Shown here in pieces: positions 34,798 to 43,600 of a stretch of 64,000 nucleotides of DNA. The stretch is from Embleya sp040629175 (GTDB lineage Bacteria; Actinomycetota; Actinomycetes; Streptomycetales; Streptomycetaceae). Below the pieces are notes generated by a model. That model did no database searches and was not told the DNA's origin. It was given only the letters and a program-made list of their open reading frames with translations. The position numbers and the translations under genes were made by a program. The stretch covers positions 124,001 to 188,000 of the forward strand of contig NZ_JBEXUX010000003.1 of assembly GCF_040629175.1 (NCBI RefSeq), in the 5' to 3' direction. Within the stretch, counting starts at the first letter, position 1; the number at the start of each line of letters is the position of its first letter.

Positions 34798-35987
34798 GCA
34801 CCGACCGCGAGATCGTCGTCCTGGGCGCGGGCATGCACCCGTGGGGCAAGTGGGGCCGCAACTTCGTCGAGTACGGCGTCAAGGCCGCCCAGGACGCGCT
34901 GAAGGACGCCGGGCTGGCCTGGCAGGACATCCAGTTCGTGGCCGGCGCGGACACCATCCGCAACGGCTACCCGGGCTTCGTCGCGGGCGCCACCTTCGCC
35001 CAGGCGCTCGGCTGGACCGGCGCGCGCATCTCCAGCTCCTACGCGGCCTGCGCGTCCGGCTCGCACGCGATCGCGAGCGCCCGCGCGCAGATCCTCGCGG
35101 GCCTGTGCGACGTCGCGCTCGTGGTCGGCGCGGACGCGGCCCCCAAGGGCTTCTTCGCGCCGGTCGGCGGCGACCGCCCGGACGACCCGGACTGGGTGCG
35201 CTTCCACGTGCTCGGCGCCACCAACCCGGCCTACTTCGGGATGTACGCGCGGCGCCGGATCGACCTGTACGGCGCCTCGGTCGAGGACTTCGCCCGGGTC
35301 AAGGTCAAGAACGCGCGCAACGGGCTGGCCAACCCGAACGCGCGCTACCGCAAGGCGTTCACCCTGGAGGACGTCGCGGCCTCGCCGATCGTGTGCGACC
35401 CGCTGCGGCTGATGGACATCTGCGCCACCTCCGACGGCGCGGCTGCGGTGGTGTTGTGCAGCAAGGAGTTCGCCGCCCGGCACACCACGTCCCCGGTGCG
35501 GATCTCGGCGGTCTCCACGGTCACCCCGACCTTCCCGAGCGCGCTGATCGAGCTGCCCGACATCGCCACCGACTCCTCGGTGGCGGTCGCGCCGAACGAG
35601 TTGTCCTTCCGGGCGTCGCTGGCCCACGCGGCCTATCAGGAGGCGGGCATCGGCCCGGAGGACCTGAGCCTGGCCGAGGTCTACGACCTGTCCACCGCGC
35701 TGGAACTGGACTGGATCGAGGACCTGGGCATCTGCGCGCGCGGCGAGGCGGAGAAGCTGCTGCGCGACGGCGCGACCGAGATCACCGGCCGCATCCCGGT
35801 CAACGCCTCCGGCGGCCTGGGTTCGTTCGGCGAGGCGGTGCCGGCCCAGGCGATCGCCCAGGTCTGCGAGCTCACCTGGCAGTTGCGCGGCGAGGCGGGC
35901 GAGCGCCAGGTGCCCGGCGCGACGGTGGGCATCACCGCCAACCAGGGCCTGTTCGGGCACGGTTCGTCGATCATCGTCACCCGGTAG
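34794..35987 (+). CDS. Thiolase-fold protein (Ltp/SCP-x-like), coupled with DUF35
   Basis: 397 aa. The fold is clear: SSSYAACASGSHAIASA carries the usual nucleophilic Cys near residue 85; CDPLRLMDICATSDGAAAV and NELSFRASLAHAAY follow. The thiolase motif N-x-x-GG-x3-GHP-x-GA is altered: after NASGGLGSFGE the catalytic His is missing, while the final NQGLFGHGSSI is kept. That change is typical of Ltp-type proteins, which in complex with DUF35 proteins cut or form C-C bonds by retro-aldol chemistry (as in steroid side-chain breakdown) rather than thiolysis. The substrate is unknown. Confidence 0.9.
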   Translation: MSTDREIVVLGAGMHPWGKWGRNFVEYGVKAAQDALKDAGLAWQDIQFVAGADTIRNGYPGFVAGATFAQALGWTGARISSSYAACASGSHAIASARAQILAGLCDVALVVGADAAPKGFFAPVGGDRPDDPDWVRFHVLGATNPAYFGMYARRRIDLYGASVEDFARVKVKNARNGLANPNARYRKAFTLEDVAASPIVCDPLRLMDICATSDGAAAVVLCSKEFAARHTTSPVRISAVSTVTPTFPSALIELPDIATDSSVAVAPNELSFRASLAHAAYQEAGIGPEDLSLAEVYDLSTALELDWIEDLGICARGEAEKLLRDGATEITGRIPVNASGGLGSFGEAVPAQAIAQVCELTWQLRGEAGERQVPGATVGITANQGLFGHGSSIIVTR

Positions 35988-36003
35988 AGCGCACTCGGAT
36001 CCA

Positions 36004-36071
36004 TCGAAACGGTCCCGGGGTCGGCGGGGTTCTCGGCACTGCCGATCCCCCTCGACTCCGGGATCGTTTCC
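36004..36071. terminator. Long imperfect hairpin after the thiolase gene
   Basis: GAAACGGTCCCGGGGTCG (36006-36023) and CGACTCCGGGATCGTTTC (36053-36070) are inverted arms matching at 16 of 18 positions. The loop itself folds (GGGG-TTCTC-GGCACTGCC-GAT-CCCC). It lies between the thiolase stop and the amidohydrolase start on the same strand and could be a terminator, attenuator or processing site. Confidence 0.45.
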
Positions 36072-36090
36072 GTTTCAGCGGAGGGTTTGT

Positions 36091-36957
36091 ATGGGATTTG
36101 CGGACGGTATCGGCGTGGTCGACCTGCTGATGGGCCTGCCGAACCGCGATCGGCGCTGGTGGGCCACCGCGATGGCGGGCACGTTGCGGGACCAGGACAG
36201 CCGGACCGGGATGACCCACCCGGCCGGGTACATGTTCAAGGACCTGCCCGAGATGGAGCGCACCGACTCCTCGGCCGAGGACCTGCTGCGCGAGATGGAC
36301 CGGTTCGGCGTCGAGAAGGCGCTGATCCCGGTCTCGTTCGAGGACCCGGACACCCTGGAGGCGGTCCGCCGGCACCCGGATCGGCTGCTCGGCAGCTTCC
36401 AGGTCGACCCCACCGACGTGATGGCGGGCGTGCGCGGTCTGCGCCGGGCGCGCGAGGAGGCGGGGGTGGTGGCCGCGACCTTCTTCCCGTGCGGGTGCAC
36501 ACCGCCGGTGCCCATCGACGACCGGTTGGCCTATCCGCTCTACGCGACCTGCGTCGAGCTGGGCCTGCCGGTGTTCGTGAACGCGGGCATCCCCGGCCCC
36601 CGGGTGCCGGCCGCCGCGCAGGAGGTGATGCGCTTCGACCGGGTCTGCTACGACTTCCCCGAGCTCACCGTGGTGATGCGGCACGGCGGCGAGCCGTGGT
36701 GCGACCTGGCGGTCAAGCTGATGCTCAAGTGGCCCGGGCTGCACTGGTCCTCGTCGGCCTTCGCGCCCAAGCACTACCCGCGCGCGATCGTCGACTACGC
36801 GAACACCCGCGGGGCCGACAAGATCCTGTACGCGGGCTACTTCCCGTACGGCCTGACCCTGGATCGCATCTTCGCCGAGTTGCCCGGGGTCGGGTTCAAG
36901 GACGAGGTGTGGCCGAGGTTCCTGCGCACCAACGCGCTGCGGGTCCTGGGGTTGTGA
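36091..36957 (+). CDS. Amidohydrolase (PF04909-like TIM barrel)
   Basis: 288 aa from ATG at 36091 with GCGGAGGG upstream. Visible elements are ALIPVSFEDP, GVVAATFFPCGC, DDRLAYPLYATCVELGLPVFVNAG, VMRHGGEPWCDLAVKLMLKWPGL-type segments and ADKILYAGYFPYGL. In metal-dependent relatives the corresponding strands carry His/Asp metal ligands (N-terminal HxH and a late D); the N-terminal HxH is absent here and DLLMG takes its place. It therefore may act as a non-metal decarboxylase- or hydratase-like member. It likely belongs to the same catabolic set as the DUF35-thiolase pair. Confidence 0.82.
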   Translation: MGFADGIGVVDLLMGLPNRDRRWWATAMAGTLRDQDSRTGMTHPAGYMFKDLPEMERTDSSAEDLLREMDRFGVEKALIPVSFEDPDTLEAVRRHPDRLLGSFQVDPTDVMAGVRGLRRAREEAGVVAATFFPCGCTPPVPIDDRLAYPLYATCVELGLPVFVNAGIPGPRVPAAAQEVMRFDRVCYDFPELTVVMRHGGEPWCDLAVKLMLKWPGLHWSSSAFAPKHYPRAIVDYANTRGADKILYAGYFPYGLTLDRIFAELPGVGFKDEVWPRFLRTNALRVLGL

Positions 36958-36975
36958 CCGGGCGGGCCGGGCCGG

Positions 36976-37950
36976 TCATCGCGCCCGGGGCGCCAGCGCC
37001 AGTGCCGCCCGGATCGGGTCGGCGCCGGGGCGTGGGTCGACGATCGCCAGGACCGGCACCGTGACGCCCGCCTCGACGTAGCGGGCGATCCCGGCCCGGC
37101 AGCGGTCGGGGCCGCCGTGCACGATCAGGTCGTCCAGGACCGCGTCGGGGACCAGGTCGAGGGCCCGTTTGCGGTCGCCCTCGGCCCAGGCCGCCCACAT
37201 CGGCGCCAGTTCCTCGGCGCGGCCCAGCCAGCGGTGGAACTCGGCGTAGACCGGCACGGTCAGGTAGCTCGTAATCATCCGCCGGGCGATCGCCCGCACG
37301 GTGTCCCGGTCCTCGATCGGCACCACGAAGATCCGCGCGACGATCTCCTTGTCCGGCCCGCCCTCGTGCACGTACGGCACCACCCGCTCGACGTCCGCGG
37401 CGGAGAGCCAGTTCAGGATCGCGCCGTCCGCCTCCCGCCCGGCCAGCCGCAACATCCCCGGGCGCAGCGCCGCGACCAGGATCGGCGGCGGGCTCTGCGG
37501 CGGCCGGGACAGCCGGAAGCCGCGCACCGAGAACGTCTCGTAGTCCCGACTCACCTTCTCCCCCGCGAACGCCGCGCGCAGGAACCGCACGGTGTCGCGC
37601 ACCCGCTGGTACGGCCGGTCGAACCTCGCCCCGTTCCAGCCCTCGACGATCGGCGCGGACCCGGCGCCGATCCCCAGGTGGAAGCGCCCCGGAGCCACCT
37701 CGGCGAGCGCCGCCGCGGTCATCGCCAGCGTCGCGGGGCCGCGGGTGTACGGCGAGACGATCGCGGTGCCCAGGCGCACGTTCGGATCGGCCAGGGCGGC
37801 CACGGTGAGCGGGGTGAAGCCGTCCGGGCCGTCCACTTCGGCCGACCAGAAGTCCGTGTAACCGGCCGCGCACAGTTCGCGCAACAATCGCGGCTGGTCG
37901 GCGAGCGGCGCGTTCAGCGGAACGGTGATGCCGTATCGGGACTGGCTCAT
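36976..37950 (-). CDS. LLM-class flavin/F420-dependent oxidoreductase
   Basis: 324 aa from ATG at 37948-37950 with GGAGGAG upstream. It is a TIM barrel with AGYTDFWSAEVDGPDGFTPLT, VRLGTAIVSPYTRGPATLAMTAAALAEVAPGRFHLGIGAGSAPIVEGWNG-type landmarks (shown only in part), ILVAALRPGMLRLAGREADGAI and a C-terminal helix pair. These fit the luciferase-like F420 group common in Actinobacteria. The cofactor (F420 or FMN) and substrate are not determined by sequence. It is divergent from the isomerase gene; the shared palindrome lies between them. It converges on the amidohydrolase gene with an 18-bp gap. Confidence 0.9.
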   Translation of the reverse strand: MSQSRYGITVPLNAPLADQPRLLRELCAAGYTDFWSAEVDGPDGFTPLTVAALADPNVRLGTAIVSPYTRGPATLAMTAAALAEVAPGRFHLGIGAGSAPIVEGWNGARFDRPYQRVRDTVRFLRAAFAGEKVSRDYETFSVRGFRLSRPPQSPPPILVAALRPGMLRLAGREADGAILNWLSAADVERVVPYVHEGGPDKEIVARIFVVPIEDRDTVRAIARRMITSYLTVPVYAEFHRWLGRAEELAPMWAAWAEGDRKRALDLVPDAVLDDLIVHGGPDRCRAGIARYVEAGVTVPVLAIVDPRPGADPIRAALALAPRAR

Positions 37951-38006
37951 GCGTGCTCCTCCGCGGTCCTGATGGTTGATCAGGACTACCACAACCGGCC
38001 GAATAC

Positions 38007-38021
38007 CTGATGTACCGTCAG
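38007..38021. promoter_or_regulatory. 15-bp near-palindrome, second candidate operator
   Basis: CTGATGTACCGTCAG, matching the site at 34283-34297 at 12 of 15 positions. It is in the 76-bp divergent spacer between the LLM oxidoreductase and the isomerase, ending 6 bp before the isomerase ATG, so a bound repressor could silence both. Confidence 0.5.
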
Positions 38022-38026
38022 ATGCC

Positions 38027-38830
38027 ATGTCGACCCTGTGCCTCAACACGTTCGCCTTCTCGCCGTTCGCCGGGACGAAGGAACCCCCGTCCCTGCCCGA
38101 GCTGTTGGCGGCGGTGCACGACGCCGGGTTCACCGCGATCGGCCTCGACGTGTTCTCCGTGCTCGGCTACGGTCGGCCGCTCGCCGAACTCGCCGCCGAG
38201 GTGGCGGCGGCCGGGCTGCGCTGCCCGGAGATGCTGGGCTTCGTGGTCGACGCGGACGAGGCCGCCGCGTTGGCCGGGGCGCGGCAGGTGGCCGAGGCGT
38301 GCGCGGCGTTCGGCGCCGACTTCGCGCTCGGGATGGTCATGCTCGCGCCCGACGCGCGCTGCGCGGACCTGTTCGCCCGCTGCGCCGAGATCATCGCGCA
38401 GGCCGGGGCGCGCGCGGCGGTCGAGTTCCTGCCGTTCACCCCGGTCGCCACGATCGCCGACGCCCGCACCCTGGTGGCGCACGCGGGGACCGCGAACTCC
38501 GGTGTCCTGGTCGACGCGTGGCACTTCTTCCAGGGCGCGGACACCTGGGCCACACTCGACGCGTTGCCGGTCGCCGAGATCGCCTACGTGCAGATCGACG
38601 ACCACCCCGAACTGCTGCCGCCGGGCGCGGATTTCTACACCGAGTGCATGTCGCGACGGGTCTTTCCCGGCGAAGGGGTGTTCGAGCTCGGCACGTTCCG
38701 GGACGCGCTGCTGACCAAGGGGTACGACGGGCTGGTCAGCGTCGAGGTGATCAATCCTGGGCTGGTCGGGCTCGGCGCCGCACCGTACGCACGCACCGCG
38801 CGGGCGGCGGTGGCACGGCACTGGGCCTGA
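38027..38830 (+). CDS. Sugar-phosphate isomerase/epimerase (AP-endonuclease 2 superfamily)
   Basis: 267 aa from ATG at 38027. This is a TIM barrel: CLNTFAFSPF at the start, LLAAVHDAGFTAIGLDVFSV, GMVMLAPDARC, VEFLPFTPVATIADARTLV (metal Glu), VLVDAWHFFQGAD (Asp/His ligands), YVQIDDHP and GEGVFELGTF, then VSVEVINPGL. It contains the acidic and His ligands of the xylose-isomerase-like group; the substrate is unknown. Together with the LLM gene it forms a divergent pair sharing one palindrome. Confidence 0.88.
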   Translation: MSTLCLNTFAFSPFAGTKEPPSLPELLAAVHDAGFTAIGLDVFSVLGYGRPLAELAAEVAAAGLRCPEMLGFVVDADEAAALAGARQVAEACAAFGADFALGMVMLAPDARCADLFARCAEIIAQAGARAAVEFLPFTPVATIADARTLVAHAGTANSGVLVDAWHFFQGADTWATLDALPVAEIAYVQIDDHPELLPPGADFYTECMSRRVFPGEGVFELGTFRDALLTKGYDGLVSVEVINPGLVGLGAAPYARTARAAVARHWA

Positions 38831-38858
38831 CGAGCGGGCCGATCACCTCGATCCGCCG

Positions 38859-39986
38859 TCACAACCCCTGATCGGGCGCGTCCCGCGGCGCCGTGGCCTG
38901 GAAGGCCGCGAACAGCGGTACGTAGCCGGACGCGTCCATCACCACGCACGCGAACGGCCGATCGAAGGCCACCAGCCGCCGCACCGGTTCGGGCTCGTGG
39001 CTCATCCAGTCCAGCGTGACCGTGGTCAGCGCGGTGGCCTCGACGCCCTCCTCGGCGATCCGCAACAGCGACTCCTGGACCACCTGGTCGATCCGCACCG
39101 GCTCGTCCGTCATGCCGCCGAAGTCCGCGTCGTCGGTCGACGCGGTCCGCACCCCCAGGTCGATCAGGTGCGGCAGCACCTCCAGCCGGGTACGCAGCTC
39201 GAAGCGCGGCAGCCGCACCTCGACGTCCTCGCCCTCGTACGCCTTTCCCGTGTCGCGCGGCGCCCACGCGGCGGTGATCACCGACGCCGGCGGCGCGTGC
39301 TCCGGGCCGAGCGCGAACCGCACCCGGGCGGGCTGCTCCCCCGCGCACACCAACTCGACCACGGTGACCTCGCCGTCCCGGCCGGAAATCGTCCACACCT
39401 GGGAAGCCGGCACCTCGCGGTGCATCGTCGGCACCGGGGTACGGGTGCCGTCGGCGGCGTGGAAGTGCCGGTCGTGCGTGCGCGCGACGTCGAACTCCTC
39501 GTGCCAGCGGGCCCGCAGCGCGAGCGCGTTGACCAGGACCACACGCGTCCACGCGTCGAGTTCGACGGGTATGCGCTCGATCAGCCCGTCGGTGGCCCGG
39601 GCCACCCACGCGTCCAGCTCGGCCTGCGCCCGCAACGCGCCGAACCCGATGCCCGGCAGCGCCGCCCGGAATCCCTCGCGCAGCGGCACCGCGCTCCACA
39701 CCCCGGTCGCCACCGCGAGCGCCTCGGTGCCGGCCAGGTCGCGCGCCACCGCGCTCACCACCGGCGCCGACTCGCGCCACGCCAGGCCGACCAGATCGGC
39801 GAGTTCCTCCGCGGTGTCGCCCTCCGCTCCGGTGGCCACCGCCGCGAGCACGAGCCACAGACCGGTCGGCGAGCACACCACGTCGCCGCCGGCCCCCCGC
39901 ACCCCGGGGTCGCTCAACATCGAGTCGAGCCAGCGCGAGGCCAGCTCCCGCACGGTGCCCGCGTGTTCGCGCAGAGCCGGTTCCAT
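38859..39986 (-). CDS. Serpin-family protein
   Basis: 375 aa from ATG at 39986. It has the serpin core: SPTGLWLVLAAVATGAEGDTAEEL, LVNALALRARWHEEFD, IDQVVQESLLRIAEEGVEATA and AFDRPFACVVMD near the end. The hinge (EEGVEATALT) precedes a reactive loop of about 20 residues, and the FDRPFA motif after it matches the usual FxADHPF-like block. No signal peptide is seen, so it may inhibit intracellular serine or cysteine proteases; inhibitory function depends on the loop and was not tested. Bacterial serpins are uncommon. It is monocistronic, divergent from the SnoaL-like gene. Confidence 0.88.
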   Translation of the reverse strand: MEPALREHAGTVRELASRWLDSMLSDPGVRGAGGDVVCSPTGLWLVLAAVATGAEGDTAEELADLVGLAWRESAPVVSAVARDLAGTEALAVATGVWSAVPLREGFRAALPGIGFGALRAQAELDAWVARATDGLIERIPVELDAWTRVVLVNALALRARWHEEFDVARTHDRHFHAADGTRTPVPTMHREVPASQVWTISGRDGEVTVVELVCAGEQPARVRFALGPEHAPPASVITAAWAPRDTGKAYEGEDVEVRLPRFELRTRLEVLPHLIDLGVRTASTDDADFGGMTDEPVRIDQVVQESLLRIAEEGVEATALTTVTLDWMSHEPEPVRRLVAFDRPFACVVMDASGYVPLFAAFQATAPRDAPDQGL

Positions 39987-40084
39987 CTGATCACCCTCGT
40001 CGTCGCCGCGTCGTCGCCGCCCGGAACTGTTCGGTGTCCCCCGGCCGGCCGGATGTATGCCTCCCGACCGTAGTGTCGTGCGTC

Positions 40085-40657
40085 ATGAACGACTTCGGCA
40101 GGGACCTGGAGCTGCGCAGGCTGATCGACCGTCAGGCCATCCACGACGTGGTCCTGCGCTACTGCCGGGGCATCGACCGGATGGACCTGGACGCCGTCCG
40201 CGCGTGCTACCACCCCGACGCCACCGACGAGCACGGCAGCTTCATCGGGACGGTGGACCAATACCTCGCATGGATCGGGCGATTGCTCCCCCGGTACACC
40301 TCGACCATGCATCTCACCGGCAACCACCTGGTGGAATTCCGCGACGACACGCCCGATCTCGCCCGTTCGGAGACGTACGGGACGGCCTTCCATCGCAGCG
40401 CCGACCCGGCGCCCAGCGGCAACCTGATCACCGGCTTCCGCTACATCGACGACTTCGCCCGACGCGAGGGCGTGTGGCGGATCGCCCGCCGGGTGGCCGT
40501 CACCGACTGGGTCCGGGTCGACGACGCCGCCGGACAGTGGCCGGTGCCCGAGGGCATGCGCACGGGCCGACGGGACCGCACGGACGCGGTGTACGCGCCC
40601 TTTCCCGCCGGCCCGGCCGGCGCCTTCGACCCGTCCGGCCCGCCCGACCCGCGCTAA
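40085..40657 (+). CDS. SnoaL-like (NTF2-fold) domain protein
   Basis: 190 aa from ATG at 40085. The start reads LEL-RRLIDRQAIHDVVLRYCRGIDRMDLDAVRACYHPDAT in parts and continues as an NTF2-like cone: TMHLTGNHLVEF, YGTAFHR, NLITGFRYIDDFARREGVWRIARRVAVTDW. The family includes steroid isomerase-like, dioxygenase beta-subunit-like and scavenging proteins; catalytic residues cannot be assigned. The C-terminal 30 residues are Pro/Gly-rich. It converges on the SMC-like gene with a 4-base overlap of stop codons. Confidence 0.85.
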   Translation: MNDFGRDLELRRLIDRQAIHDVVLRYCRGIDRMDLDAVRACYHPDATDEHGSFIGTVDQYLAWIGRLLPRYTSTMHLTGNHLVEFRDDTPDLARSETYGTAFHRSADPAPSGNLITGFRYIDDFARREGVWRIARRVAVTDWVRVDDAAGQWPVPEGMRTGRRDRTDAVYAPFPAGPAGAFDPSGPPDPR

Positions 40658-43600
40658 CCGATCGGCTCCGCGGCGGTCTCGGGCGGTCGGCGAAAGACCC
40701 GGGTCGCGTGGATCTCGCCGACGATCTGCGGCGCGTCCGGATCCTGCGGCACCGGCAACCCGGGCCGCAGGTGCTCCTCGACCGAGATGTACTTGAGCCC
40801 GGCACGCAGGTCCGCATCGTTGCGCAGCCGCACCACCAGCGGGAACTCGGCCAGTGCGGTGGTATCGAACAGGCCCGTCGTGTACACCAGTTGCACGCCG
40901 AGCGCGTCCGCGACCGCGCGCTGCAACTCCAGCAGATAGGACGCGTTGGCCCGCCCGATCGGGTTGTCCAGGAACAACGTCCCGGCGTGCCGGTGCCGGG
41001 CCCGACCACGATCGTTGCTGCGCAGCGCCGCCATCGTGCAGTACAGCGCGATGGCCGCGGTGAGCAGTTGCCCGCCGGAGAACACGTCGCCCATCTGCCC
41101 CACCGGCACCCGCTCGGCCCGCAGCACCGAGTCCGGCTTGAGGATCTCCACCTGCACCCCGCGCGGGCGCAACGCCGCGTGCACCCCACGCAGGAGCAGC
41201 GTCATCCCGTCCCGACGCACGCCGCCGACCGTGCCGTCCCGGCCACGCTTGATCGTGCGCGTCGCCTCGTCGACCACCTCGCCCAGCGCCTCCACCAGGC
41301 CCGCCGCGTCCGGCTCGTCGAACCGGATGCGCAGGAACTCCTGGCCGGACCACTCGCCGAGTTCCTCCGGCAGGCGGGACAACCGCTGGGCCGCGCGCAG
41401 CGTGGTCAACGCGGCCTCGACCATGCCGCGCATCCGGTCCACGATGCTGTCCCGGTTGCGCTCGATCTGGCGCAGTTCGTCGGTGAGTACGCGCAGCCGC
41501 GGTGCGAACGCGGCCGACCACGCGGGCGCGTGCTCGGCCAGCGCGGCCGGCGGCAGCTCCCGGATCTGCTGCCGGGCGGGCATCCGGACCTGCTCGAACC
41601 GGGCCGCGCCCGCGTGCCGCACGAGCGTCTCGGTCCGGTCTCGGACCTGGGCCTCGGCGGCGGACAGGTCGGCCGCGGCCGCCCGCAGCGCGCGCCGACA
41701 CGTGGTCGCCGCGTCCCGCGCGTCGGCGACCGGGCCCGCGAAGGGGATGGCGGGCGGCTGCTCGGGGTCCACCGGCACGGCCGGCAGCGTGTCCGTGAGC
41801 GAGGCGGCCACCTCACCGAAGGCGCCCGCCGCGTGGTCGGCGTCGGTGTGCTCGCGGGCCAGCCGGCCGTGCGTCTCGCGGGCCCAGGTCAGCGCCTCGG
41901 TCCGGGCGGCGTGCTCGGAGCCGGCGGCACGCAGCAGTTCCAGCGCGTGCGCGCCGTCCCGGGGCCGCTGTTCCTCGGGCAGGTCCAGGTGATGCTCGCG
42001 GCCCTCGGCCGGCGCATGCCGCTCGACCTCGCCGCGCAGTCGGCCCAGCAGTTCGCTGGCCGCGTCGGCCCGACCCTCCAGGGTGCGTACGTGATCCTCG
42101 GCGCGGCCGGCCGCGGCCAACCGGGACGGACCGTCGGAGCCGTCGAAACCGTCCAGGAGCTCGGCCGCCTGACGACGCACCTTCGCACTGAGCCGGTCCA
42201 GCGTGCTCTGCGCGGCGGACTCCTCGCTCTCCGCCCGGGCCTGCTCGGCGCGCAGGTCGGCGCCCACGCCGACCTTCTCGTAGAGCGCGCGGGCCGTGCG
42301 GTACGCCTCACGCAACGCGGGCAACGACGCACGCGCGGCGGCCTCGTCGGCCGGCACGTCGGCGACCTGCTCCTCCAGCGCACCGGTGATCTCGGCCCGC
42401 TCCTCACGCAGCGCCCGCGCGGTACGCCGGGCGTCGTCGGCGGAGCGCTGCGCCTGCCGGCGGTCCTCGTCGGCGGTCCGGGCCAGCGTACGGTCCGCCT
42501 CGACGCCCGCCTCGTGTTCGCCGGTCTCCTGTTCCAACTCGCGAATGCGGCGCCCCCAGCCGGCCCGCTCGCGCAGCCGAAAGGCCAGCCCGGCCAGCGC
42601 GTCGGCCCGCCGGCGCGCGGTCTGCGCGGCGTCCATCCGCCGATCGCGGCGATCCACCGCCTGCGCCCGGGCCTGCTCGGCGCTCACCGCGGCGATCTCC
42701 GCGGCCTCGCCCGCGGCCTGCGCGGCGGCCAGTTCGAGCCGCGCGTCGGTGACCGCCTCGAACAGCGCGTCGAGCCGCCCCGCCGGACACGCGGCCCGCC
42801 AGGTCGCCAGCCGCCCGGCCAACGCCCGGTCGCCCTCCAGGCGCGCGGCCCGCACCCGGATCGCCTCCTGCCGCTCCCCCGCCCGCCGGCGCAGCGCGTC
42901 CCGCTCGGTGTCGGCGGCGCGCTCGTCGTGCATCGCCGGGTTCGGCGGCACCAGGAACGTGTCGGGGCGGTCCGGGCCGGGTTCGAGCAGCGCCTGTGGC
43001 GTGCCCACCGCGACCGCCGAGCGCGGCAACAACGCGGCCTCGGCGAGCACCTCCGCGGCCCGGCCCATCGCGTCGTGCATGGTCACGATCACGCCGTCGA
43101 CCAGCTCGGGCCGGGTCGCAAGCACCGCCGAGTGCCGCTCGGCGGGCACCGACTGGGCCAGGTAACGCCAGCCCGGCAGCGCCGGAATGCCGTGCTCGCC
43201 CAGGAGTTCGACCGCGGCCAGCACGTCCGATCCGGCGGGCAGCAGACCGCCGTCGCCCAGCGCACCCAGGATCCGCGAGTCGTCGGCGGCGCCGGTGCGC
43301 AGTTGGAACAGGGTGCGCTCGCCGTCGGTGACCGCCTCGGCGAGCAGTTCGCGCAGCACGTCGGCGGCCCGGTCGAAGGCCCGCGCGGCCTGCTCGCCGA
43401 CCGCCTCCTCCGCGTCGGGACCCAGCAGTTCGCGCACCCGCGGCTCGGCCGCCAGCGCCGCCGCGTTCGTGTGCACCGCGGCCAGGTCGGCCTCGGCCAC
43501 GCCCAGCCGGTCCGCCGCCCGCGCCGCGACCAACTCGGCCCGCCCGCGCGCCGACTCGGCCTCGCGCACTCCCGCGGCGAGCTGTTCGGCGCTCGCCCGG

